DNA from: Dreissena polymorpha | Lineage: Eukaryota; Mollusca; Bivalvia; Myida; Dreissenidae | Assembly: GCF_020536995.1 (NCBI RefSeq) | Contig: NC_068355.1 | Coordinates: 7,870,829-7,934,828, forward strand | DNA length: 64,000 nt | Reading direction: 5' to 3' | Part shown: one piece after another, positions 33,575 through 44,221 of the stretch | How the letters are laid out: each line of letters begins with the position of its first letter | How positions within the stretch are numbered: the first letter of the stretch is position 1 | Program-made: the position numbers and the translations under genes | Notes under the pieces: model-generated | Databases searched by the model: none | Told to the model about the DNA's origin: nothing | What the model saw: only the letters and a program-made list of their open reading frames with translations

Positions 33575-35440
33575 CAATGCTTGCGCTGTCGTTCGCCATT
33601 TGAGTCATTTGCAAAAATATTGAGAATTTGGCACAAGAAAAATCTAAATTGCGAAAATCTAGTAAAATTTCGTTGAAAACATCCGCCATTTTAATCCGGA
33701 CTGGTTTTCTATATTTTTCTCCTTGTTTCAATGAAAGTGTTCGCAATTCGAACAGTTAACAAAACCCGGTCTGTACCCGATTAGACATTGCTTGACCTTA
33801 TTGTTAATGAAGTGCAAATGGTAGCTGGCCAATCAGCATTGAGCTCGCTTACACATGACATGACGTTGTCGAATGAAGCGTGAGGACGGGTGGAGCTATC
33901 GGATAATATTGGGTCATTTATGCGTAGATGTTGTATAATTTGAATACACATTTAATATCGCTGTCTGCCTCCAAAATAGCGACCGGTCAAAAAGTCGTAT
34001 AAAGAGATAAGCAAATGAAACACAAACGTGACAATACCCGTCAATAAATATTTCTAAGCTGACAACTTTTTATCTTTCTACAGAATATTTACCGGTCTGA
34101 ATTAAAGAGTGATAATTAAATAATTAGTTATACACTGTAACTCCAATATAACGCTCTCCGTTATAACGCTGAATCCAATATAATGCTGGTGGGTCTTGGA
34201 TCCCGTTTTTTCTCCAACCTTCCATTTCTGATTAAAATCCATGTTATGCAAGTTAATTTATTTTCAGACAATTCAAAGATGGCAGCGATCACATCTTGAT
34301 TGCTTCATTATACCATCCGTTGAACCGATTTTAATCGCTTCGAGGTTAAACAACATCGACAGCTAATTGGTGTTAATCTGTTGTGTAATGTCAATAAAGG
34401 TGTGAAAAACTCGCGTGTCAGTGTTTATTACATGTATTCCCTATCAGAGCGGTACAGTGCGCTAATTTCAATGTTAAGTGCAAGCGGGATAATTATAAAA
34501 TTAAAGTTATTCAAATCGATAAAAACATTCTTACTTTGATATTATTGCAGTTCGCCTCTGTAATAAAGGAGCGGCTTTGAAATATACCGCGCAAAGTATA
34601 AAACAAGTTTTTCTGTCATTTTATTATCATTCTAGTATTTAGTCATTTAATTCAGTTCTTGTACGAGAAATTAATGAAATAATCAAGACAATTTATTTAC
34701 ATGCTAACGCAGTGTAATTGTTAACAGAGATTCACTTTCATTTTTGCCCGGTATCAGAAAGTCCCCAGAAAGCACGTTTTTTGCATGACGGTGTATGACG
34801 CAATACAACCTTTCTTTGTACACGTATCGTTTTGCATTAAATCTAAATTTAAATCCGCTCGTCCAATGAAAGCCCTGCCCCATAATGCACTGTTCTCTTT
34901 ACACTTCTGAAAAATGGCGTATGCATATAGTTGTGTTTACGAAATTCGTAAACATATTTATTGTCATAAATGTTGAAGATTATTATTTTTTAAGTGATGT
35001 TGTAATTTTATTGGATTATCGGATAAATGTGCACATTAGAAGAGCAGTATGTATAATGTTATCCATACGATTCGGTTTATATGCATGTATTTGCGGATGA
35101 CAACACAGAATGGTAATACACAGTACCTATATTATAGGCTATACTATACCTGTTTTATAGCCACTCTGCAATAAATGAGCTCAAAACTTAAAATGCGGAT
35201 CCGTTATAAGGCTGTTGCGTGGCTTGGACCCCGTCATCCGCGTTAAATTAGAGTTACAGTGTATGCTGAAAATATTACACATCTCTGCCGATTGCCGAAT
35301 AGAATTGAACGGTGATAATAAATTAATTTGTTTCTTTACTCCCAAACTATCCTGAACGACAGCAGCGTATTTTAATTAAAAGGATACGAGAAAAACAGGA
35401 GCGGTTTAATTGTATCTAAAGTCTAATTAATCGCATAAGC
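33575..35440 (+). repeat. Family H block split by a MITE
   Basis: GCTGTCGTTCGCCATTTGAG to AATAATTAGT (34128) and then ATGCTGAAAATATTACACA to AGCGGTTTAATTGTATC (35420) match 23040-23735 in order. The element at 34133-35261 interrupts it. Confidence 0.65.
34133..35261. mobile_element. TA-flanked MITE-like element, 1.13 kb
   Basis: Left end CACTGTAACTCCAATATAAC; right end on the minus strand CACTGTAACTCTAATTTAAC. TA flanks both sides, and the interrupted H block gives the empty site. The termini resemble Tigger/pogo elements. CGTTATAACGC-type inner repeats occur at both ends. Open frames inside are short and unlike a transposase. Confidence 0.75.
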
Positions 35441-35750
35441 ACATGTCAAATAAATAGGCGACTCAAATAAATACCGGTACGCGTTTTGTCCATTGCTTTT
35501 CTAGATATCCTTGAAAGAGCATTCAATTAAATGACGCAAATAACCGAAAAGGATAAAAAGCGGAAAGGAAAAATTAAGCGGAAAGGAAAAAATTTAGCGG
35601 AAAGAATTTCCAGCGAGCAAAAAAATTTGGGGGGGAAAGTAACACAAAAAAAATTCAGTCAGGCCGACTTTAGTGGGTCGGTCGGGTTATGCCAAACAAA
35701 AGAATTTTTAAGGATGGCCCCACTTAAGGGATCAATACAGAGACCTCACA

Positions 35751-36341
35751 GTGACTGTGTATTTTTGTCAATATTCGTTGTTGAAAAGTCAAACCATACA
35801 CAATAGGTGTACATTTAACAATCTGGAACCCCTGGGGTAAGCTCGGTGGGGGGTGGGGGGGGGGGGGTAGGGTCCCGGGGAGGGGGGCAAATTTATGATA
35901 CTGCTGCCTGTGGTTTGGCATATGGATAATTCCCATGCAAATATGATTTAAAAATAGTGACATCTGTGATTTAACAAACATGATTAATCTAAATAAACAC
36001 AAGTTGCTCAATGTATAAAACTTATTAGAGTTATCCTCATGTATGGCCACTATGATATACCTGGTTCTCAACCTTTATGTCAATGAAAGTAGGGATGCTC
36101 ATTTTGGTGAGCAACCGGCAAATGGCGCACGTGTGGGTAAACGGTGATCAGAAATTATTGTGCTGTAAATATCGTTAAATAAGACACCAGGTAGGATTAC
36201 ACTAATTCCAATTACCATAGTACGCAATCTCTTGCATGACGGTTACCGGTACATTACATTCATAGTATCTTGTTCCCTCAATATAATCCGCGTCTGTGAT
36301 TGTTCGATTATCTTATGCGCACAATATAGCGATTGTGTTAT
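35751..36341. other. G-run and AT-rich sequence, no gene
   Basis: A G-rich block occupies about 35848-35888. The remainder is AT-rich without recognisable exons. Confidence 0.4.
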
Positions 36342-36417
36342 CCCGTCTCCAAAAAAATACACTCGGGAAAACAGACTTATTTTGTGTTTTCCCGAGTTAA
36401 TTTTGTTTGGAGACGGG
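36342..36417. repeat. Imperfect hairpin with GTCTCC/GGAGAC ends
   Basis: CCCGTCTCCAAAAAAATACA pairs with the segment ending TTTGTTTGGAGACGGG, and CTCGGGAAAACA pairs with TGTTTTCCCGAG. The loop is about 14 bases. A third TGTTTTCCCGA follows at about 36432. It may be a tiny MITE. Confidence 0.65.
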
Positions 36418-36834
36418 AAAACAAAACTTGTGTTTTCCCGACTTATTTTTTTTTGGGGGGGGGGGGGAGCGGTGATGTCACCTTAGTGCTACCGTACCAT
36501 AGAGTCCTAAAAAAACTTTCAAAGCATTTGTCGCGTACTTACTATATATCGAATATTTCAAGTCTGGTATCCTGTTTAGAAACATATTTATCTTCCAATA
36601 ATTTCAGTCAAAAACATACCGTTTCCCAACTACTCAGAAAGTAAAATTCGCTTAAGGGCAAGCAGCCTCCCAAAACACAGTTTCGACGAAACACCGTACT
36701 TCAATGAACGCACCCCAAGCAAACATATTTCAAAGTTGTTGCAGACACACACACAGCATGCAGGAAATAATCACTCACACAAATACTAAACCAGAAGTAA
36801 AAAGGGAGTAGTGTAGTAGTGAAAGTAGTGGTAA

Positions 36835-36912
36835 TTGTGGTGGTGGTGGTGGGGGTGGTGGTGGTAGTAGTAGTAGTATTAGTTGTTGTTGTTGCTGCTG
36901 TTGTTGTTGTAG
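36835..36912. repeat. Trinucleotide microsatellite (GTG, GTA, GTT, GCT)
   Basis: Runs of GTG, then GTA, then GTT with a few GCT, all purine/pyrimidine-phased. Frames through it give poly-Val or poly-Gln and are not genes. Confidence 0.85.
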
Positions 36913-37070
36913 CGCAGCTCTTAAGTAGCTCGAAAATGTCATCTCCTCTCCCTCGGCTTTCCGCTGATTTACAAAAACATTCCGAAAAGTGTTCCGAATA
37001 AACCGAAACCGAAGTTTATACAACATTTGATGTCAAAAGTGTTCAACGTTTGACATTAAGATTTAGATCG

Positions 37071-37372
37071 AAAGTTTTCCGATTTCAATCAGGCACCGAA
37101 GATTCTAGAAGTTTGCAGAAAAATCAGTGATGGAACTCTTCCAATCGTCATGTTCGTTTCGCTTTCTGATGTAATTCCGCTCCATGCATGACCATCTCCT
37201 GGCGTAATGAATACAACGTAGTTTCGCAGAAGGCTTTTCAGAGTTGCCGAGTCTAATGCGATGAGTTCCTACATTGCGAATATAACATTCGGCATCGATA
37301 TCGTGCAACTTTAATATAAAGATACTGGATCTTTTTGGATTCCGATCAGGCACCGAAGATCCTAGAAGCTAG
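37071..37372 (+). repeat. Pair of direct repeats around a short unique stretch
   Basis: TCAGGCACCGAAGATTCTAG at 37089 and TCAGGCACCGAAGATCCTAG at 37347 sit in similar flanks (TTCCGAT before, AAG after). This could be the edge duplication of an old element, but no terminal structure is seen. Confidence 0.4.
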
Positions 37373-37378
37373 AAGCGT

Positions 37379-37866
37379 TAAAGGGGCATTTTCACGTTTT
37401 GGTAAATCGACAAAATAAAAAAAGTGTTTTAGATGCGCAAATTATCGTTGTAGTTATGATATTTGAGAGGAAACAGTAATACTGAGCATTTACCATGCTC
37501 TAAAATATCAATTATATGCATCTTTTGACGATTTAAAAACCTGAAAAGTATAAAGCGTTGCAACCCGAAACGATTGAATAATTTGGAGAGTTCTGTTGTT
37601 GTCGTTATATTTTGTGATACCACGAGGATTGCTTTAAAATACATCACTCATTGTATGAGCACGGATGGCCGAGTGGTCTAAGCAATAGACTTTTTACTTC
37701 AGGGGTCAGTGGTTCGAGCCCAGTTGAGGGTTACTTTTTTCTTTCTTTAATTTTATTCTTGTTGTTTTACTGGACCTTTTTAGATCCAATGTTTACAATC
37801 TATCAATATAAAGCATTTAAGGACAAATTTCAATACTTGCAAAAATCTGAAAAGGTACCTTTAAAA
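37379..37866 (+). mobile_element. tRNA-bearing inverted-repeat element, copy 1
   Basis: Ends AAAGGGGCATTTTCACG and GAAAAGGTACCTTTAAA are roughly inverted. The left half has ATTTGAGAGGAAACAGTAAT and CGTTGCAACCCGAAACGATT; the right half has AGATCCAATGTTTACAATCT. Between them, 37655-37735 holds a tRNA-like core with GATGGCCGAGTGGTCTAAGC (A box) and GGTTCGAGCCC (B box). Two other copies share both halves, so the tRNA-like core moves with the flanks. Confidence 0.7.
37655..37735 (+). tRNA. tRNA-Leu/Ser-like core, degenerate
   Basis: A and B boxes are good (GGCCGAGTGGTC and GGTTCGAGCCC), and the length of about 80 bases suits a class II tRNA with a long variable arm. The acceptor stem and anticodon arm do not pair convincingly, so this is called a tRNA-like sequence rather than a working gene. 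Confidence 0.4.
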
Positions 37867-40800
37867 TCAGAGACAGGCTTGTCCAACCGCCACAAAGACA
37901 AAACAAAACATACCGATTGTGCCTCATTCAGTTTCGCGAAACATTCGAGAGCCTCGCGGACGACAGCTTAAACATGGCAGTTTAGTTTCTTAATACTATG
38001 TGTCTTTAAAACGGTTGTAACACATGGAAATACACATACAATCGTTTTCAATAATGTTTTAAATGTTTTCACAAATGAAAATACGCCAGATTTAATACTA
38101 AACATTAACTTATTAAATTTTAACAGTATTTTTTATCTAAAGGTTATTGTGCATTTGTACTTAAAAATATACCTATTAGTCTTTAATAGCATATTTCTCT
38201 CATCGTTACAAATTAAGAGATGTTTCATGGTGTACAAGAAGATATCTAGATCACCAATATTTAAAAATGATTCGTCAAGGGGTGAAACGCTGCCAACATT
38301 TACTGAGTGGCGCTGCATGTTGATAATCTGATATGTGTTTATGTTTAAACAATGTTTTCAAATTAAATATGTCTTTTTCTTTCTTTGGATGTTTCTTATC
38401 ACAAGATTATTAAAAACAACATCCCGTAGATAAAAATCCCAAATGGACATCGTGAGAATTCAGTGTTTACAAAGTAAATAGTTTATGATTAAGGAAATAC
38501 ATTTCACTGCTACAATACATACATATACTATTAAATACTAGGTTATTATATTAACAACTATTGATAGTATGTATATAATATTGTATTACGTTAAGACCTT
38601 GTTTATTTTGCCCTAAATGATGAAACATCCTGGTCATCTGATGGGCATGCGTGTGTTTAAATGCTTTACACAAACTTTATCTCGCTATTTTGCAAAAGCA
38701 TTATTATTTATTTATACTTCAACTGAACATATTTATTATTTTACAATTTAGCGGAAACGCATTTATGTATTGCTTTGTATTTAAATGCGAAACCAAGCGA
38801 TGTTGTTGTTGTTGTTGTTTTCAGATTAGTTTTTAAGTAAGCTAAACATTTATGATTCCTAAGAACTTGTTAAAAACAGTTTATCCCTGCAATTGCTAAA
38901 CTAATATAAAATTTACAGAGCATGTTTTTGTTTTTGTAGTTAAACTGCAAATTGCTTCTGTGCACTCTAAAATACTTGATTGATACTTTTATTGTATAAG
39001 AATTGTAGTACATAATTACAAACCAATTACTTGTTTAACGTGTTTCTCTTCGTGCAAAATGTTGGAAATGTGACGTTGAGTATGTCGTTTATCACATATA
39101 TATAATTAAGATGTATTACGTAATAAGATGCAAATAAGATTAATAGAAATAGATTGCTTTTGCAAATTGCGTTGCACCAGAAATGCATTATTATATTAGG
39201 CTATCAATTTTAAAACGAAATGCCATTTCTAACAATCTTATTGAAATGGAAATGATTACGGCGATAAATCAAACAGAAAGCCACCAATAACAAACCGAGT
39301 ATCAATATTGTCTCTAAAGAGTTTTAATGTATGGTCTATTCAGACCGTTTGAGATGCGGCGTTTTTTTAATTTAAACATCTCCATAATAATAGCCGTTAA
39401 AGACAATACTGTACATAAGCGTAAAGTAAAACAACAATTCAGTTAATTTGAATGCATTCGTGTCTCGTGGCATTGTTTAAATTGGTTATGTCTTTCTAGT
39501 AGTAGCATTTGAGCACTTTAATACGTATGCGTTAGTTTTTTAGGATACAATGGTTCGATGAGAAATACAAGACTAAGTATACAAATACAAATTATCGTCA
39601 TCCAATAGGCTACATTGAGTGCGAAAAAAAGTTTTGATTAAATGCATATTCAAAGACTGTGGCCTAAATACAATACTTTGCTATCGCTAAATATGGCCAG
39701 CGTGTTTGAACATAATACCACTACCACGACAAGTTTCAATACCAAACACGTCCGTGCAAGAAAAATGAGTATATACAATTTGACTACATGGTTTAAAATT
39801 GCTTCTGTGAACGACAACGTACGTATAATCCAAAAAATCGCCAACGATGATCGGAAATTAAATAAATATAATGCAGAATAGCATAGCGTTCTGAAACTGA
39901 AGTGTTATGTTTATGCTCGGTGATTTCGTCTTAAATTTACTTCATTTACAAAGCTGTAAATGTGAGTTCATCAATCAAATGTGGCGAATGATGTATATTT
40001 ATGAAAAGTGTCAACTGTATTTTCTTCTTAATTATGGCGACAATGTAATGCGAGTTTTTTTTCATTTTAAATGATTGATTTCCATGCATATGATAATAGA
40101 CAAATAATGTTCTTGGTTTAGCAATCACTTGTATTTTAGTTATTTAATATATTAACAAGATTTGAGTTTAAACGCAAAGGCAATTTTTATACTTGGTATA
40201 ACCTCTGAACGGCTTTTTCTTTTAAAAACTAAATCTGAACTATTCTCTCTTGAAGTCAGCAGAGGAAAATGCTTAATTAAAACAAATACATATATATTCT
40301 TAACAAATGCAGCACACCATTATTCAATTAAGTATTTACACCCTTGGTATATCTTGAACAAGTAAGACGCTTCTTATATAAATTCGATTTGAGCCACGTT
40401 TTTCGTGATGTGGGTGTATACCAAACACACTTTCTAGCAATATATCCACAGTATTACATCGCTAAACCGCAAGGACAAAACCAACCGACATGATTGGGTC
40501 GCGAATAATGGTATTTGCGAGTGACAGAACTTTACAATATATATCCGCTTGTGATCTTGTGCAGCTGAGTAGTTTAGTGCATATTTTTCTTACATAAGCG
40601 GAGTTTGGGTAATTTTATTTAAAAATGATAATTTAACAAGTGAAGCACGTAACTAAAACCTACCATTTCTATTTCTACTATAAAGCTAAAACCTTGCACT
40701 GATATAAACAATCATATGACGTAGCGGCTTTATTGCACAGTATTGCACATTCCAAATGTGTGCAAACATTAGACGCTTTGCCGCAAAAAGTTATAAAAGC

Positions 40801-40892
40801 ATAAAGCAATAGTTATTACACTTTTAATTCAAATTAATCTCCATGTTAATTTTATAGAACGAGTAAATGGTAACGCCCAATTAGGCTCTCAA
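37867..40892. other. AT-rich region, nothing seen
   Basis: About 3 kb of AT-rich sequence with a short GTTGTTGTT run near 38803. Open frames here are short and match no family known to me. Upstream exons of the lectin gene might lie here but could not be identified. Confidence 0.4.
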
Positions 40893-41245
40893 AATCAAAG
40901 CGCTGAAGGTACTGCAGTTGTTCGCTGTTGTCGTCCTTGATTAGCTTGTGCGCATTGCACAGGCTAATCTTATTTGACGTGCATTAAGCCCCGTTTTCCC
41001 TGAAAGCAGCCAATATGTACAGATTTCAATGATAATTACTAGACTGGCCAATGTCGCAATGTCGACTTACAAGCTGGTATATAAACTCACTGCTAGAGGC
41101 TATATACACTCACTGCTAGAGCAGAATCATTTATCGTCTGCTGCAGACAGGCAGCGGTACTCGTCCCTTGCAGAGTGAGTTGTGGTTCTTACCGTACTTA
41201 AGGCTTCTAAGCACATACTGATATGCAAAATATGCTCTGTAAATT
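40893..41245 (+). repeat. Family J repeat, uninterrupted copy
   Basis: AAAATCAAAGCGCTGAAGGT runs straight into CGTCCTTGATTAGCTTGTGC and the hairpin partner GCACAGGCTAATC, then TTTTCCCTGAAAGCAGCCAA and ACTAGACTGGCCAATGTCG. A doubled CTCACTGCTAGAG phrase lies near 41087-41120. Confidence 0.65.
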
Positions 41246-41447
41246 TAGCTGGCCGCTAACGCGACCAACTAAAACTGCAATAGCCATGCGACAAAAATTT
41301 AACAGTGTGCCAGTCAATAAAGTCTGCATCTCCATGTGAACCGTGAACATACTTCTTTCTCATTCATTTTCGATAAGCTTATGTACAAGTAACAAATGGT
41401 AACATGACCGGCCAAGTTGCTTCAAACTCGATGTATATTGCGTACAG

Positions 41448-41550
41448 GTAGCATGCCAGCAGGCATTCTTTCCACACAAATCGAATCTTGTGGAAATCAA
41501 CGACCAGGAAGAGAACAAATTCCTGTTTCAACATGTTCTGGAAACTAAAA
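41448..41550 (+). CDS. C-type lectin domain exon (first found)
   Basis: This 103-base exon reads VACQQAFFPHKSNLVEINDQ followed by EENKFLFQHVLETK. That is the classic segment of a C-type lectin fold: first conserved Cys, then LVEI..xxEE.. and the helix after it. The acceptor is GCGTACAG|GTA and the donor AAAA|GTAAGG. It begins in phase 0 and leaves one base, completed by the next exon. C-type lectins are usually secreted or membrane glycan-binding proteins, and large families act in bivalve immunity. The exon for the domain's start (signal peptide, CP.GW region) was not found upstream. Confidence 0.82.
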
Positions 41551-41765
41551 GTAAGGATAGTTATGTGGAAAAAGTTCTATTTGGTGGAAAATTGTATATG
41601 CACACACATTTTTTTTGTATTGTGCGCTATTTTGTAATGTAATTGTTTATTTGTCTTTTTAATTCGTATTATTCAAATCGTCCTATAATATCTTAATAAA
41701 TATAATGACATAAGCCAATAACTTTACCTGCACATTTTTAAGCTCAGTCCAAGAGTCTTGAACTG

Positions 41766-41920
41766 ATTACTTATAAGTTGTCTGAAACGTACTGAATCCA
41801 TAGTTAAGTGCTCCTTATTACTTATAAGTTGTTTGAAACGTACCGAATCCATAGTTAAGTGCTCCTTATTACTTATAAGTTGTCTGAAACGTACTGAATC
41901 CATAGTTAAGTGCTCCTTAT
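41766..41920. repeat. 51-bp tandem repeat, three copies
   Basis: Units share TTACTTATAAGTTGTCTGAA and ATCCATAGTTAAGTGCTCC with two or three differences. The minus strand reads EHLTMDSVRFRQLISNK in each because the period is a multiple of three, but nothing else supports a gene. It lies in the lectin intron. Confidence 0.85.
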
Positions 41921-42613
41921 GCAGACATTCAGCTTTGATAGATTTTTTAAGCAAAACGCAACGTTAATGGTAGTTTATACCAATTCTAAAGCCATGTTAC
42001 CAGTATGGTATTGTATTTTTGTAAACATTTAATCATTATCATCGTCGATTAACACATTAATCTTTAAAATATGTTCACATCTCATTAAACACGGTTTTAT
42101 TATCTAAGGTGGTACTGTTAACAAAAAAGGCCTTATTTGGCCTTACAAAAATATATTAGCTATTAAAGAAATATTGATCATGGATACATTTTTTAAAATA
42201 CCGCCCCCACGGGTTTTGCATTAGCCCACATCACTAAAACATACTTCAATTGTTTTGAAAAAATATCATGGTGACGTAGGTATTAGACGTAGTATTTATC
42301 ATAAATCAAAATTAGGTGATTCGATTTGAGCAATCGTCTTTGTTTTGTAAAAGACAAGTATAAATTTGTACATTTTCAAATAAATAAACAACACCATTCT
42401 ATGGTTTAAGAATTATTGAACTTTGTAGTGCCATTTGTAAATTTAAATTTATCGAAAAATAGCGGAGTACCTGTTGTTTCTGTGTGTGTCGATTATATAA
42501 ACTGGGACAAGCAAGGCTGCTGTATATAAAAATATAAACATCAGTTAATAACGATCTGGGTCATATTGTTGAATCAAAATCAGTTATGTATATACATAAT
42601 AATAAACTTACAG

Positions 42614-42756
42614 AACCAACTTACTGGATAGGAGCCTCGGAGTTGCGGATTACAGGTATGTGGAAGCTGCTCACATTAGGAAAATGGAACGCGTCTGTCA
42701 GTTACTGGCATCCAGGTCAACCAAGCGAAGGGGCGGAACACTGCATGGCCATTTGG
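42614..42756 (+). CDS. C-type lectin domain exon (second found)
   Basis: After two bases that complete a Lys codon from the preceding exon, this 143-base exon reads PTYWIGASELRITGMWKLLT and later SYWHPGQPSEGAEHCMAIW. WIG, the Trp pair and the xPGQPS..EHC loop are core C-type lectin motifs. QPS stands where sugar-selecting QPD or EPN motifs occur in calcium-binding members; it has the Gln-Pro of the galactose type but Ser at the third place, so sugar binding is uncertain. Acceptor CTTACAG, donor TTTGG|GTAGAG, leaving phase 0. Confidence 0.9.
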
Positions 42757-43100
42757 GTAGAGTCTTTTATATTCATTTTTCCTTTGAATTATTTGCACTA
42801 TACTTTCTATTGTTTGTTATGTAAATGTCGCCATTTCACTGCTTATATACCGTAATTACTCTATGTTTTCGGACACTCTAAGTTTTCGGACACCCCGTTT
42901 TTTAGCAAAAATATTTATTTTTCGCGACTCTTACTTTTAGGTAATGCTATTATACGGCATATTTTAGCAAATAAACGTTTACGAATGCGTAGCTTTGTGT
43001 GTTCATTTTATGCAGACGTACATTTTTGGAGATCCAATTCGACATTCTTATTGTTGGCGAAGCGTATTGCTTTATATTGTATTTTTTTCTTATATTTAAG

Positions 43101-43219
43101 CACCCGACCACTGAAAAAATGTGGCACGACGCACATGTGTCTGGCCCCTTAACTTCATCTGCGAGATAGCAGCAAATGAAGCAATTAAGAGTGTTCAAAT
43201 TAATAAAATGACTTGTTAA
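43101..43219 (+). CDS. C-type lectin terminal exon, possibly frameshifted
   Basis: The acceptor TATATTTAAG leads in phase 0 into HPTTEKMWHDA, which fits the segment before the last Cys pair. The expected end, CVWPLNFICEIAANEA, is clear but lies one frame over, as if one base were missing between the Ala codon (GCA) and TGT near 43130. Read without a shift, the exon stops at 43157. Read in the second frame, it stops at 43217. This may be a pseudogene, a real allele difference, or an assembly error. Confidence 0.65.
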
Positions 43220-44149
43220 CGATAATATCACAATTTAATACCGTCAAAGATAATTATTTTCATGTTTAATTTTGTAAACTTCTGTATTATTCATTCTTTC
43301 AGAAGAACATGCGATTACACAATTTTATTATACTGTCAAAGGTGCATGCAATAAATACATAAATGTTCATGTATAGCCACCGTTTCATACTATATCTAGA
43401 GTGCTTTAACCGTGTAATCACAGTAAATTGATTATCTTGTATTTAAAACAGTGTTAATACTTTATGGTAAACATTGATAATTCTATTTCGTAAATTAAGT
43501 CTCCTACAAGATAAGTATTGATGCAAAGCATCAAATGGCGTCGGGAATTTTAGTGCAAAAGGCACTCAATGAAATTACATGGGACGATTTTTTTTCTACT
43601 GCAAATATTTATATAATGGCCGATTATTTTAAAAAAAAAATAGAAAAAGATACTGGTATAACCATTATCTATGATTTTGTGTTATAACCCCCCAAATAAC
43701 CATTATCTATGATGTTGTGTTATAACCCCTAAATAACCATTAAATATGATTTTGTATTGTAACCCCCAAATATTTCATAGTTCTTTTTATTAAAATTGGT
43801 TTCCTTTTTTACTGGCATCCGTGTGCAGTTTTCATTAATGGAACAGAACTGTGCAGGTTTTAAACAATCTGCTTCATCTTGTAAGCGTAATTTCATATTT
43901 TTCTCAACTTCAATGGGAGATGATTCTGAACCTATTCTTATGTTGCTCATTTACGATAGGGGTTGAGTACTCATTGATATGAAAACACTGTAAATGTTTT
44001 AATGTGTTTACGAACCCCCCACCCTCTCACACATATATTTCATGGGCATAATATAAACAAAAAATGGTTACAATAAAAAAACATATTTATTTAAACTAAA
44101 ATGTCTACATCAAAACAAAAAGTTAACATAGAACACGAATAAAATAATT
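43220..44149. other. Downstream of lectin exons, AT-rich
   Basis: It holds a tandem repeat of about 38 bp, three copies, at 43661-43772 (AACCATTATCTATGATTTTG, GTTATAACCCCC). No further exon is convincing. Confidence 0.45.
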
Positions 44150-44221
44150 TGATTCCACTGGGGCTCGAACCTTGGGCCTCTCACATGTGAAGCGAGCGTG
44201 TAACCACTACACTACGGAACC
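44150..44221 (-). tRNA. tRNA-Val(CAC)-like sequence
   Basis: The minus strand reads GGTTCCGTAGTGTAGTGGTT, as in animal tRNA-Val. The acceptor stem pairs 7/7 counting G-U, the D stem GTGT/ACAC pairs, and the anticodon stem CTCGC/GTGAG closes a seven-base loop TTCACAT with anticodon CAC. The T stem has two mismatches around TTCGAGC. It could be a weak or decayed gene or a tRNA-derived repeat head. There is no CCA and no clear T-run terminator immediately after. Confidence 0.55.

Larger units (their letters stand above)
32634..35719. mobile_element. TIR element of 3.1 kb with 3-bp target duplication
   Basis: Ends GGCCATCCTTAAAAAATTG and, on the minus strand at the right, GGCCATCCTTAAAAATTC; both continue to TTTGGCATAACCC. 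CCA flanks it on each side (32631-32633 and 35720-35722), while the left foldback arm has the unbroken site at 25934. A 3-bp duplication fits CACTA or Harbinger-like elements, but no transposase is seen, so the superfamily is open. Inside are family H blocks in both orientations. Confidence 0.75.
31047..35750 (-). repeat. Right arm of a large foldback
   Basis: It is the inverted counterpart of 25898-28925. Pairing runs from TTTCCCAACAGTAGAAATCA (31049) outward to GGGATCAATACAGAGACCTC (35728). It is split by a family F cassette (31638-32178) and by the 32634-35719 element, neither of which is in the left arm. The end module TACCTAGTAGGTCTTCTTGA resembles an inner module at 31316, so each arm may itself be an element with inverted ends. 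Confidence 0.85.

Noticed and set aside
25898-35750. The foldback as a Polinton or other large element with long inverted ends
   Set aside because: The interior holds no polymerase, integrase or capsid coding sequence, and the arms look like two inverted copies of a small non-coding element.
36775-37026. Poly-Gln and poly-Val frames
   Set aside because: They are translations of a trinucleotide microsatellite.
38133-38331. Possible upstream lectin or PAN-domain exon near 38.2 kb
   Set aside because: A Cys-containing frame (TEWRCMLII) is present, but spacing, splice sites and motifs do not fit either domain.
43729-43950. 73-codon frame on the minus strand (MSNIRIGSESSP start) as an exon
   Set aside because: One end runs into a short tandem repeat, there are no good splice sites, and no family is recognised.
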